A stretch of DNA of 19,585 nt from Ruminococcaceae bacterium UBA1741. Lineage in GTDB: Bacteria > Bacillota > Clostridia > Oscillospirales > Acutalibacteraceae. Where the stretch lies: NCBI GenBank assembly GCA_002315685.1, contig DCHX01000031.1, forward strand, positions 7,638 through 27,222, written 5' to 3'. Made by a program: the position numbers and the translations under genes. The notes under the pieces were generated by a model that searched no databases, was not told the DNA's origin, and worked only from the letters and a program-made list of their open reading frames with translations. The stretch's first letter is position 1; every line of letters begins with the position of its first letter. Of the stretch, positions 8,077-15,274 are shown piece after piece.

Positions 8077-9603
8077 TTATTTTATTGGTATTAAAAGCAT
8101 TGTATTTTCGCCGAACACATCAACATCAATTCCGTTGATTTCTTTTATTTCCTCGCTTGACGCAAGATACTTACGAGCAACATCCCAAAGCCTTTCTCCG
8201 TTTGAGGCAAAATAAATAGTCATTGCGTTATCATTCGACTTAATTTTTTGAGTGCTTTCAGGTGTTTCTATTTCTGTTACTACCGCAACATTCGAGCATT
8301 TTATTATCGAAAGACTTACAAAAAGCTCTGCTCTTATTTCGATGGAATTTTCACTTGTTATCGTATATCCGCAGGACAATATGCTTATCTCGGGCTCACA
8401 GCTTAAATTGTCGCCTTTCATTCCGATAGGATATTTATACTCAAACTCAACGGGCTTTTCGATATAAGATGAACTACCCTCCGAATCCTCAATAATAAGT
8501 GATGCGGTAACGGTTCCCTTAACGCATAATGAGTCATCCGAAACTTTCGTATCGTTTATTTTTATATCGCACCAATTATCAAGCACCGAGGCTATATTAC
8601 CGTCATCAACGCTAATGCTTTTCTTGCAGTTATATGTTTCACTTGCCTTTTTTACAACCTTATTAAAGCATACATTCTTTTTTAGGATTTCGGCTTCTCC
8701 CTTTCGCCAATACGCATCAAGAATCACATCAACATCATTAGGGCAAAAGCTTTCGGCGGTTATCAGTATTTTTGAGTTTATTGTAAGATACCTGAATTTG
8801 CCGTCAGAGTCGTTTTTAGGCTTTATTTCAAACGAGGATATTTGTGATTTTACCTCACATTCGCAGTTGTCCCCTACTGTTTCCACTTCGAGTATTTGAC
8901 TAAACGGAATAACCGTTTTCATACATTCTATTTTGTTATCCGAAAGGTATCTTATATTTACTTGAAGCTCTCCCTTTGCAATTACCTTTCCGCTTACGGT
9001 TTTGTATTCCTTAATGGTGGTACATTCATCGTGCCTTATTATTGCCTCCCCGAAGCAATCGGCAGGAAGCTCGGATTCTTCTTCAATTAAAATATACTTT
9101 TCGTTACTGCCCGTAGGCGACGATGCGGGGACACCGCCTCTTAACAGCTCTATGTCCTTATCGTCCACATCAACCACGATTTCGGTTTTGGTTTTTGACT
9201 TTGCAACGACAGATATTGAAATTGCACCGTGAATATCTATTTTTCTGCTTGTAACCGCTCTGCAATTTATATAATCGCATTTTGCACTTAAATAAATCTT
9301 TGCATTTTCAAAATCTACATCGGTTTCTTTTGTTTTTTCAAACGGATAAGCATACTCGTATGATTTTATATGTCCGCTGTCATCAGAATAAATAATCGTA
9401 ACGGTTATCATTCCGTCAATGGTAATATTTTTTCCGTTTATACTCTTTGAGCTGATACGGGGCAATGCCTTGCATTTATGTATTCTTTCAACATTACTGC
9501 AATAATCCGGTAAAGAAAAATCGGCATCTATTGACTGCTCAACCGTTTCTTTGTAAATAATATCATTTGTAAATATGTTGGCTTTTATCGGACAGTTTTC
9601 CAT
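8077..9603 (-). CDS. sipL: SipL-like spore coat morphogenesis protein (DUF3794/SPOCS repeats, LysM)
   Basis: In Clostridioides difficile, SipL binds the coat ATPase SpoIVA through its LysM domain and is needed to build the spore coat around the forespore. Seen (508 aa, near the length of that family): DUF3794/SPOCS-type beta-rich repeats at about 30-130, 190-285 and 340-435, and one C-terminal LysM at about 461-507 with the family's RLWDVARKY and ILxIP-like ending (LLIPIK). No signal peptide is present, which fits a mother-cell cytoplasmic protein. The frame extends to a GTG at 9612, but GGAG lies 8 bases before the ATG at 9601-9603, so this start is preferred. A sigma-E-like promoter lies upstream. 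Transcribed alone and divergently from the ABC exporter. It is the best evidence here that the organism sporulates. Confidence 0.88.
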   Translation of the reverse strand: MENCPIKANIFTNDIIYKETVEQSIDADFSLPDYCSNVERIHKCKALPRISSKSINGKNITIDGMITVTIIYSDDSGHIKSYEYAYPFEKTKETDVDFENAKIYLSAKCDYINCRAVTSRKIDIHGAISISVVAKSKTKTEIVVDVDDKDIELLRGGVPASSPTGSNEKYILIEEESELPADCFGEAIIRHDECTTIKEYKTVSGKVIAKGELQVNIRYLSDNKIECMKTVIPFSQILEVETVGDNCECEVKSQISSFEIKPKNDSDGKFRYLTINSKILITAESFCPNDVDVILDAYWRKGEAEILKKNVCFNKVVKKASETYNCKKSISVDDGNIASVLDNWCDIKINDTKVSDDSLCVKGTVTASLIIEDSEGSSSYIEKPVEFEYKYPIGMKGDNLSCEPEISILSCGYTITSENSIEIRAELFVSLSIIKCSNVAVVTEIETPESTQKIKSNDNAMTIYFASNGERLWDVARKYLASSEEIKEINGIDVDVFGENTMLLIPIK

Positions 9604-9633
9604 AATTTCCACTCCAAAACATCTTTTTACTTA

Positions 9634-9663
9634 ATTTTATTCGTTAAGCCCGAAAAGTATGAC
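9634..9663 (-). promoter_or_regulatory. Sigma-E-like sporulation promoter of sipL
   Basis: On the minus strand GTCATACT (9663-9656) is followed after 14 bases by AATAAAAT (9641-9634). The sigma-E consensus known from Bacillus is roughly GTCATATT, 13-15 bases, CATACAAT; the two boxes match at 7 of 8 and 6 of 8 positions. Transcription would start about 25 bases before the sipL ATG, leaving room for the Shine-Dalgarno. Matches of this quality can occur by chance in AT-rich DNA, but the gene is of the expected regulon. Confidence 0.45.
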
Positions 9664-9696
9664 TGTCTTTTCAAAAGCCGAAAATATATAAAGTTG

Positions 9697-9726
9697 TTTA
9701 CCTAATATTAACATTTCCTTTATACT
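9697..9726 (+). promoter_or_regulatory. Possible sigma-A promoter of the ABC exporter operon
   Basis: TTTACC (9697-9702), an 18-base spacer and TATACT (9721-9726) lie about 55 bases ahead of the permease ATG. The -35 box is weak. No other pair in the 9613-9781 divergent gap looked better for this strand. Confidence 0.4.
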
Positions 9727-9781
9727 CACTTAAAAAATAGGGTGTATTATCTTTTACAAATTCACAAAAGGCGGAGATAAT

Positions 9782-11599
9782 ATGTATATTTTCAAAAATG
9801 CGTTTCGTTGCATATCACGAGCGAAAGGCAGAAACATCCTAATAGGTTTAGTTGTAATGGTTTTATCAATTTCATCCTGTTTGGGTCTTTCAATTAAACA
9901 AGCAAACAAAACCCTTAAAAAGCAGTATGCAAACGATATGGAAATCACGGCTACTCTTAATCAAAAGAAGATGAACCAAAACGGTATCGAGCTTGAAACA
10001 CTTGAAGAATACGCAAAAAAAGAGAGTGTAAAATCTTCTTATAAAACCGCTTCTCTCTATTTTTCGGCGGGTGATTCCATTGAGCCGTTAGATGTTGCGG
10101 GTTCTTTCCAAAAGAACAAAGATTTTAAGGATAAGTACGGCGATATTAAAAACGGTGAGGAAAGAACCGAATCCTCAACAAGCACTACCGGAACATCTCA
10201 AACCTCCAATGAAAGCGGAACCGTAGTGCTTTTAGCGGAAACCGAAAGCCAAGAGCAAACAACCTCGGAAAGCGCAAACGAAAGCAAATCGGAAGAAGGA
10301 ACCGAAAGCAAAACCGAAGGCAACTCTTCAAAGGAAAACGAAGGTAATTCCACTCCTAATACCGATAACGGCGACTCAAACGGCGACTTTCCCACTCCTC
10401 CTTCTGACAGCAACGGCACAGACAACTCCGGTGCACCTTCTATGCCCGGTGGCGGCGGAGACACATTCATTACAAACAAGTTTTTCTTCAATATGGCATC
10501 CATGAACGACTTTACGGTTGTAGGGTATGCCGATGAAGATGCTTTACCCGAATATGTAGCAACTCTTGATGTTTTATCTCTTACAAGCGATGATAATTCC
10601 TGTGTAATTTCAAAAAATTTAGCAGAAGAAAACGAATTAGAGGTCGGAGATACATTTACCCTTAAAAATCCCGAAAACGAAGACGAAACCTACGAATTTA
10701 AGATTGTGGGAATAGGAGATTCTTCCCTTTCTTCAAATAGCTCGGAAACCTCCTCTAACGCTTCGTTCGAAGATAACTATATTCACATAAGCTATAAATC
10801 GGTTGAAAAAATAGTAGCTGCATCAACAGAGCTTAACGGAACTGCTACTACCGAGGATAACGAAGAAAAGCAAATTGCTCTTTCTCCGACATATTCTATG
10901 ACTTATGTATTTGCGAATTTAAGCGATTACAACGAATTTAAGGATTCGGTATCGGAGGATTACTCGGTTGTATCCGATGATGTTTCAAACTATGAAGAAA
11001 GTGTAAATCAGCTTGAATCATTAGGAAAATACGCAACCTATTTCCTTATTGTAATATTCATAATCGGCGCATTCGTATTGGTTGTAATCAACCTATTCAG
11101 CATCAGAAACAGAAAATACGAAATCGGCGTTCTTACCGCAATAGGTATGAAAAAGTTTAAGGTTGCAATGCAGTTTGTTATCGAATTGTTTGTGGTAACC
11201 TTTGTAGCGCTGATTATCGGTAGCTCAATAGGTGCCGTTACAAGTGTACCTGTTACAAACAAGCTTTTATCAACTATAAACTCCACAAGTACCGCCGAGG
11301 TTGCCGACAACAATTCAACCGCAAGTACGAGTAGCAGTGAACAAAAGCAAAATAGCAACACTCCTCCCGAAATGCCGGACGGTAATTCGAAAGGTAACGG
11401 ATTCTCCGACAAATTCGACCCAAGCAATTTCGGCGGTATGGCAAAAAATTATGTTGCAAGCATAAATTCGGCAACAAACATCACGGTTATATTCCAAATG
11501 ATAGGCATAGGTATTTTACTGACACTTGTTTCCGCTCTCTCGGCAATGCTGTTTATTATGAGATACGAGCCACTTAAAATACTTAACAGCAGAGATTAA
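9782..11599 (+). CDS. ABC transporter permease, MacB/FtsX-type, with low-complexity extracytoplasmic inserts
   Basis: Membrane subunit of a two-gene exporter with the ATPase that follows. Seen (605 aa): TM1 at about 18-36, a large extracytoplasmic region at 40-415, TM2 at 417-440, TM3 at 465-490 and TM4 at 567-593, which is the MacB-like topology. The FtsX-type signature IRNRKYEIGVLTAIG, continuing with MKK, is at 441-458. Two unusual inserts stand out: residues 127-226 are almost entirely Ser, Thr, Glu, Asn, Gly and Pro, ending in a PGGGGD turn, and residues 500-550 repeat this style with PPEMPDG. Both are extracytoplasmic by topology. The ribosome-binding site is AAAGGCGGAG. The substrate is unknown; relatives export peptides or act as mechanotransmission complexes. 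Confidence 0.88.
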   Translation: MYIFKNAFRCISRAKGRNILIGLVVMVLSISSCLGLSIKQANKTLKKQYANDMEITATLNQKKMNQNGIELETLEEYAKKESVKSSYKTASLYFSAGDSIEPLDVAGSFQKNKDFKDKYGDIKNGEERTESSTSTTGTSQTSNESGTVVLLAETESQEQTTSESANESKSEEGTESKTEGNSSKENEGNSTPNTDNGDSNGDFPTPPSDSNGTDNSGAPSMPGGGGDTFITNKFFFNMASMNDFTVVGYADEDALPEYVATLDVLSLTSDDNSCVISKNLAEENELEVGDTFTLKNPENEDETYEFKIVGIGDSSLSSNSSETSSNASFEDNYIHISYKSVEKIVAASTELNGTATTEDNEEKQIALSPTYSMTYVFANLSDYNEFKDSVSEDYSVVSDDVSNYEESVNQLESLGKYATYFLIVIFIIGAFVLVVINLFSIRNRKYEIGVLTAIGMKKFKVAMQFVIELFVVTFVALIIGSSIGAVTSVPVTNKLLSTINSTSTAEVADNNSTASTSSSEQKQNSNTPPEMPDGNSKGNGFSDKFDPSNFGGMAKNYVASINSATNITVIFQMIGIGILLTLVSALSAMLFIMRYEPLKILNSRD

Positions 11600-11613
11600 G
11601 GAGGAAAAAAGTT

Positions 11614-12270
11614 ATGGAAAATGTATTAGAATTAAAAGACCTGTCTTACAGCTACACAAAAAACTCGCCGAAAATTATAAACGGTTTGAATTTATCGTTT
11701 GACAGCGGTAAAATCTATGCCGTTGTAGGAAAATCGGGTGCCGGAAAGACTACATTACTTTCGTTATTATCGGGACTTGCAAAACCGACCGGCGGTTCAA
11801 TTCTTTGCGAGGGCAAGGATATTTCAAAAATTGACAAATATAAGTACAGAAGCAAATATGTCGGAGTTATTTTCCAAAGCTTCAACCTACTTCCTTATTT
11901 ATCCGCTATCGAAAATGTAATGTTATCCATTGATGTTTCGGGAATTAAGGTTAAAAACAAAAGAGAATATGCAAAAGAAATTCTCCTTAAAGTAAAGCTT
12001 GAAGAAGACGAGCTCGACAGAGGCATATTAAAGCTTTCGGGAGGGCAACAGCAAAGAGTTGCTATTGCCCGTGCCCTTGCATATAACCCGCAAATTATAT
12101 TAGCTGATGAGCCTACCGGAAATTTAGATCTTGATACTCAAAGCGAAATTATGAATGTTTTGAGAATGCTTGCAGATGAAGGAAAGTGCGTAATTGTAGT
12201 TACCCACTCTCCCGATGTTTCAAAACTTGCCGACTGTGTTTACGAGCTAAAAGGAAAACAAAAGAAATAA
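11614..12270 (+). CDS. ABC transporter ATP-binding protein (LolD/MacB family)
   Basis: Cytoplasmic ATPase that powers the preceding permease. Seen (218 aa): Walker A GKSGAGKT at 39-46, Q-loop FQSFNLLPYLSAIENV with Q88, signature LSGGQQQR at 141-148, Walker B IILADE at 161-166 followed by the PTGNLD D-loop, and the switch histidine H198. All catalytic residues are in place. It starts 14 bp after the permease stop with a strong AAGGAGG site, and a strong terminator follows, so the operon has just these two genes. No membrane-fusion (HlyD-type) partner is present. Confidence 0.95.
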   Translation: MENVLELKDLSYSYTKNSPKIINGLNLSFDSGKIYAVVGKSGAGKTTLLSLLSGLAKPTGGSILCEGKDISKIDKYKYRSKYVGVIFQSFNLLPYLSAIENVMLSIDVSGIKVKNKREYAKEILLKVKLEEDELDRGILKLSGGQQQRVAIARALAYNPQIILADEPTGNLDLDTQSEIMNVLRMLADEGKCVIVVTHSPDVSKLADCVYELKGKQKK

Positions 12271-12278
12271 TCTTTATG

Positions 12279-12312
12279 GGCTGTAAAAAACCGATTTTTT
12301 ACAGCCTTTTTT
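12279..12312 (+). terminator. Intrinsic terminator of the ABC exporter operon
   Basis: Perfect 12-bp stem (12279-12290 with 12295-12306), CCGA loop and a six-T run (12307-12312), 8 bases after the ATPase stop. Confidence 0.9.
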
Positions 12313-12375
12313 GTTTTTTAGATGATTTGTAAATTAATTATTTTCACAATTTAATAATAAATTTTAATTATCCTC

Positions 12376-12403
12376 TTGTAAAAAAAGTAAAATATGGTAA
12401 AAT
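12376..12403 (+). promoter_or_regulatory. Probable promoter of the ATPase-MATE-GNAT-phosphatase operon
   Basis: TTGTAA (12376-12381), a 16-base spacer and TAAAAT (12398-12403) lie about 40 bases ahead of the first start codon and after the upstream terminator. The surroundings are very AT-rich, so chance matches are easy. No alternative-sigma promoter (for example a sigma-B-like GTTT/GGGTAT pair) was seen here. Confidence 0.45.
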
Positions 12404-12437
12404 AATATTAAATTGTCTAAAAATTAAAAGGACGAAG

Positions 12438-12449
12438 ATGATTAAATGA
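12438..12449 (+). other. Three-codon leader ORF (ATG ATT AAA TGA) ahead of the RsbW-like gene
   Basis: The Shine-Dalgarno AAAAGGA (12426-12432) is 5 bases from this ATG but 13 bases from the ATG of the RsbW-like gene. The mini-ORF stop overlaps that ATG as ATGA (12446-12449). The arrangement would allow termination-reinitiation coupling. It may also be coincidence in an AT-rich leader. Confidence 0.35.
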
Positions 12450-12856
12450 AAGAAATTACACTTGATGCAACACTCGAAAACATCGAAAAGGTTAATACTT
12501 TTATTAACGAAATGCTTGAAGAAAGCGATTGCTCTCCGAAGGCACAAATACAAATTGACATTGCTCTTGACGAGCTTGTAAGCAATGTTGTTCGTTACGC
12601 TTACGGCGATAGCATAGGAAAGCTTACGGTTATTGCCGGTCTTTGCGATAATCCCGATATTTTCAAGATTACTTTCATTGACAGCGGTCTTCCTTACAAC
12701 CCTCTTGAAAAAGATGACCCTGATGTTACAATGTCGGCTGACGACAGACAAATCGGCGGACTTGGTATTTTTATGGTTAAAAAAACTATGGATAATATCG
12801 AATATAAATATGAAAACAATCAAAATATTTTGAGCATTTATAAAACTATACACTAA
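12446..12856 (+). CDS. RsbW/SpoIIAB-like ATP-binding protein (anti-sigma serine kinase family)
   Basis: Small GHKL/HATPase_c_2 protein; relatives are serine kinases that phosphorylate STAS-domain antagonists and may sequester a sigma factor. Seen (136 aa, a typical length): N-box ALDELVSNVVRYAY with E43 and N47, G1 box FIDSG with D79 and G81, and G2 box IGGLGIFMVKK with G104, G105 and G107. ATP binding is therefore expected. First gene of the operon, 15 bp before the MATE-fusion gene; the Shine-Dalgarno is unusually far (13 bases) unless the mini-ORF at 12438 is translated. Its natural targets are unclear because no STAS protein or sigma factor is nearby. An alternative is a phosphatase-partnered kinase acting on a distant STAS protein. 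Confidence 0.88.
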   Translation: MKEITLDATLENIEKVNTFINEMLEESDCSPKAQIQIDIALDELVSNVVRYAYGDSIGKLTVIAGLCDNPDIFKITFIDSGLPYNPLEKDDPDVTMSADDRQIGGLGIFMVKKTMDNIEYKYENNQNILSIYKTIH

Positions 12857-12871
12857 TTTAGGAAAATTAAA

Positions 12872-14671
12872 ATGAATAGAGAAGCAACAAACAACTCTTT
12901 ACGGGAATATCATCTTAAAAACAATAACTTCTTTATCAACAGTGTTTCAAGAAAATTCGCAATTACTTCGGTAATCTCAATGATTTTTTTATACGCAAGC
13001 TCAATGATAGATACCGTTCTTGTCGGAATTTTTCTCGGAGAAACGGGACTTTCGGCAATGTCGCTTGTAAGCCCTGTTTATTTGATTTTTTATACCGTAG
13101 GTGCGACTATCGGAATAGGAGCAAATATAGCTTCAAGCCGTGAACTCGGCCGTGGTAATCAAAAGGAATACAAACGCATATTTACCTGTGCTACCGTTAT
13201 GCTCTTAGTGTTAAGCGGTTTGCTTACTTTTTTAGGCATTGTTTTTATAAATCCTATATCAAGGCTTCTTTGCGGAGGAAATTCAGATAATTTTCCGCTC
13301 GTAAAGCAATATCTTATAAATTATTTACCCGGCGGTGCCTTCACTTTACTTGCATACATACCCCTTTATTTCTTAAAAAACGAAGGAAAACCAAAAGTAT
13401 CTTCCTTTTTATTCTCGCTTTCCGCCGTAATAAATGTCGGTCTTTCGTGGCTGTTTTTAAGTCCTTTATTTAATATGGGCATCGGCGGTGCCGGTCTTGC
13501 CACAAGCATTTCAATGGGTATCATAACTCTTTTCGGATACCTATACATAGCATTTAAGCTTAAAAATCTAAGATTTATTAAAAAAAGCTTCAACAAAAAA
13601 ACCGTTAAAAGTCTTATTTTTGCGGGTATTCCGAACGGAATCAGCAATTTGCTTGAATCCGCTCAAATATTTATGATAAATATGTTGCTGATTTTGGTTG
13701 GCTCGGGAACACTTTTGTCCTGCTACACCGTTGTCCGTAACATTATGGGAATACAGACCTCTATTATTATAGGCATTTCTTCTTCCCTTTTGCCCTTAAT
13801 CGGCGTTTTCTTCGGCGAGCGTGATTATACAAACGAAAGAGAAGTTATGAAACTTGCCGAACGCATAGGCGTTTTTGTAATGTTGCCTTTAATCGTTATT
13901 ATTTGTCTTATTCCTACATTTCTATTCGGTCTTTTCGGTGTTACCGATTCTCAAATAATCGCCGAAGGCCGTAAGGCTTTGCCTCTTGCCTGTATGGGAC
14001 TTTTGGCGGCATATCTTAATTCGCTTTATACAAACTATTTAACCGCCATTAACCGTGAAACCTTCGCCACCGTGATGATAGCATTAAAAACATTCGGTTT
14101 GGTAGCTTTTTATGCGATTCCATTAGGATTTTTATTTAATTCATACGGAATTTGGATTAGTTTTTCTTTGGCGGAAATAACAACTCTTGTTGTTTATTTG
14201 ACAGCAGTCTTTTTTATCCGCAAGAAAAGTCCTGAGCTTGACAGTTATTTACTCTCATCAAATTACGATAGCGAAAGCGACATATCTTTTACCGTAAAGT
14301 GTAATGTTGATGCAGTAGTTGATGCTTCAATGAATTGTTCGGAATACTGTGAAAATCACGGTGTTGACCGAAAGAAATGTATGAAAATAAGTCTTGCTAT
14401 TGAAGAGTTGTTGACCTTCTTAATCAACAACTGCTTTTCCGATAAAGAAAACGGATATATTGATGTCAGAGTTTGTAAAATCGAAGACGAGGTTATGCTC
14501 CGTTTCAGATACATAGGCGAAATTTTCGATCTTGTTTCATTTTATAACGACAATAGTTCAAATGAAGATTTGTCCGAAGATTTATTAGGTCTTCAAATTA
14601 TGTTTGCTTCGGCAAGTATGGTTAATTTCAGACAAATTTTAGGCGCAAATAATTTAGTAGTAATTTTTTAA
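12872..14671 (+). CDS. MATE-family transporter fused to a degenerate RsbW-like domain
   Basis: Seen (599 aa): a MATE/MOP-superfamily membrane region at about 22-450 in two related halves of about six TM segments each, then a soluble C-terminal domain at 471-599. MATE proteins export organic cations or drugs with Na+ or H+. The C-terminal domain aligns along its whole length with the RsbW-like protein of the preceding gene, for example AIEELLTF against ALDELVSN, LRFRYIG against ITFIDSG, and the closing NNLVVIF against QNILSIY. The ATP-site residues are lost: the N-box Asn is F516, the G1 Asp is Y547, and G2 glycines are replaced by L572 and Q575. It should be cytosolic if the N-terminus is inside. 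Ribosome-binding site AGGA; gaps of 15 bp before and 20 bp after. A regulated transporter and a transporter-like sensor are both possible. Confidence 0.85.
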   Translation: MNREATNNSLREYHLKNNNFFINSVSRKFAITSVISMIFLYASSMIDTVLVGIFLGETGLSAMSLVSPVYLIFYTVGATIGIGANIASSRELGRGNQKEYKRIFTCATVMLLVLSGLLTFLGIVFINPISRLLCGGNSDNFPLVKQYLINYLPGGAFTLLAYIPLYFLKNEGKPKVSSFLFSLSAVINVGLSWLFLSPLFNMGIGGAGLATSISMGIITLFGYLYIAFKLKNLRFIKKSFNKKTVKSLIFAGIPNGISNLLESAQIFMINMLLILVGSGTLLSCYTVVRNIMGIQTSIIIGISSSLLPLIGVFFGERDYTNEREVMKLAERIGVFVMLPLIVIICLIPTFLFGLFGVTDSQIIAEGRKALPLACMGLLAAYLNSLYTNYLTAINRETFATVMIALKTFGLVAFYAIPLGFLFNSYGIWISFSLAEITTLVVYLTAVFFIRKKSPELDSYLLSSNYDSESDISFTVKCNVDAVVDASMNCSEYCENHGVDRKKCMKISLAIEELLTFLINNCFSDKENGYIDVRVCKIEDEVMLRFRYIGEIFDLVSFYNDNSSNEDLSEDLLGLQIMFASASMVNFRQILGANNLVVIF

Positions 14672-14691
14672 TTAGCAGTAGGACGGTAAAT

Positions 14692-15258
14692 ATGATTCCA
14701 GTTGACCAAAAAGAAATTAAAATTCGTTCGGCAAAAATGAGCGATTATGATATTATTAACCGGCTTTGTGATTTAAGATTCGGAAAAGGATATTTAAGTG
14801 TTGGGGAATTTTCAAATTGGCTTAAAAATCCCGATTTATTTTTAGTGCTTGAATACAAGGGCGATTTTGTCGGATATGTTTGCTTTGTTCCGGCAACTCC
14901 CGAACAAATCGCCTCGTATATGAAATTGCCTCTTGAATCCGTTTTAGAGGTTTCAAGCGACCCTTATGTTATTCATTGTCGAAGCACGGCGTTATTTGAA
15001 AGCTACGAGCATATGGGATTTATGAAACGGCTATGGGATGTTATACTCGAAAACACGAAAAAACACGGATACAAAGCCGCATTCGGTCCTGCTTGGGAAT
15101 ATAACAATTTCGTTCCTATGGATAGGTTATTAAGCGGTCTCGGATTTGAAAAAATCGCAAAAAAAGAAAATTTATGGTATGATGACGAAAATTATACTTG
15201 TATTATTTGCAACGGGAGATGCTCCTGCTCTGCTGTAATATATAAACTGATTTTGTAA
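14692..15258 (+). CDS. GNAT-like putative acetyltransferase with C-terminal cysteine cluster
   Basis: Seen (188 aa): the opening IKIRSAKMSDYDIINRL is the usual first strand and helix of GNAT enzymes, FVGYVCFVP at about 59-67 is like the central beta-hairpin, and GLGFEKI at about 149-155 is like the last strands. The acetyl-CoA pyrophosphate loop is not clearly recognisable, so activity is uncertain. The C-terminus holds CIICNGRCSCS at 170-180 (C170, C173, C177, C179), which could form a metal site. Third gene of the operon, 16 bp before the phosphatase, with an AGGACG ribosome-binding site. The substrate is unknown; modification of a partner protein in the same pathway is only a guess. Confidence 0.6.
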   Translation: MIPVDQKEIKIRSAKMSDYDIINRLCDLRFGKGYLSVGEFSNWLKNPDLFLVLEYKGDFVGYVCFVPATPEQIASYMKLPLESVLEVSSDPYVIHCRSTALFESYEHMGFMKRLWDVILENTKKHGYKAAFGPAWEYNNFVPMDRLLSGLGFEKIAKKENLWYDDENYTCIICNGRCSCSAVIYKLIL

Positions 15259-15274
15259 TCGGGGGAAGAAAAAA

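Noticed and set aside
10198..10503. Minus-strand ORF of 101 codons rich in Ser, Leu and Pro opposite the permease insert
   Set aside because: It is the mirror of low-complexity codons in the permease gene, with no ribosome-binding site or recognisable domain.
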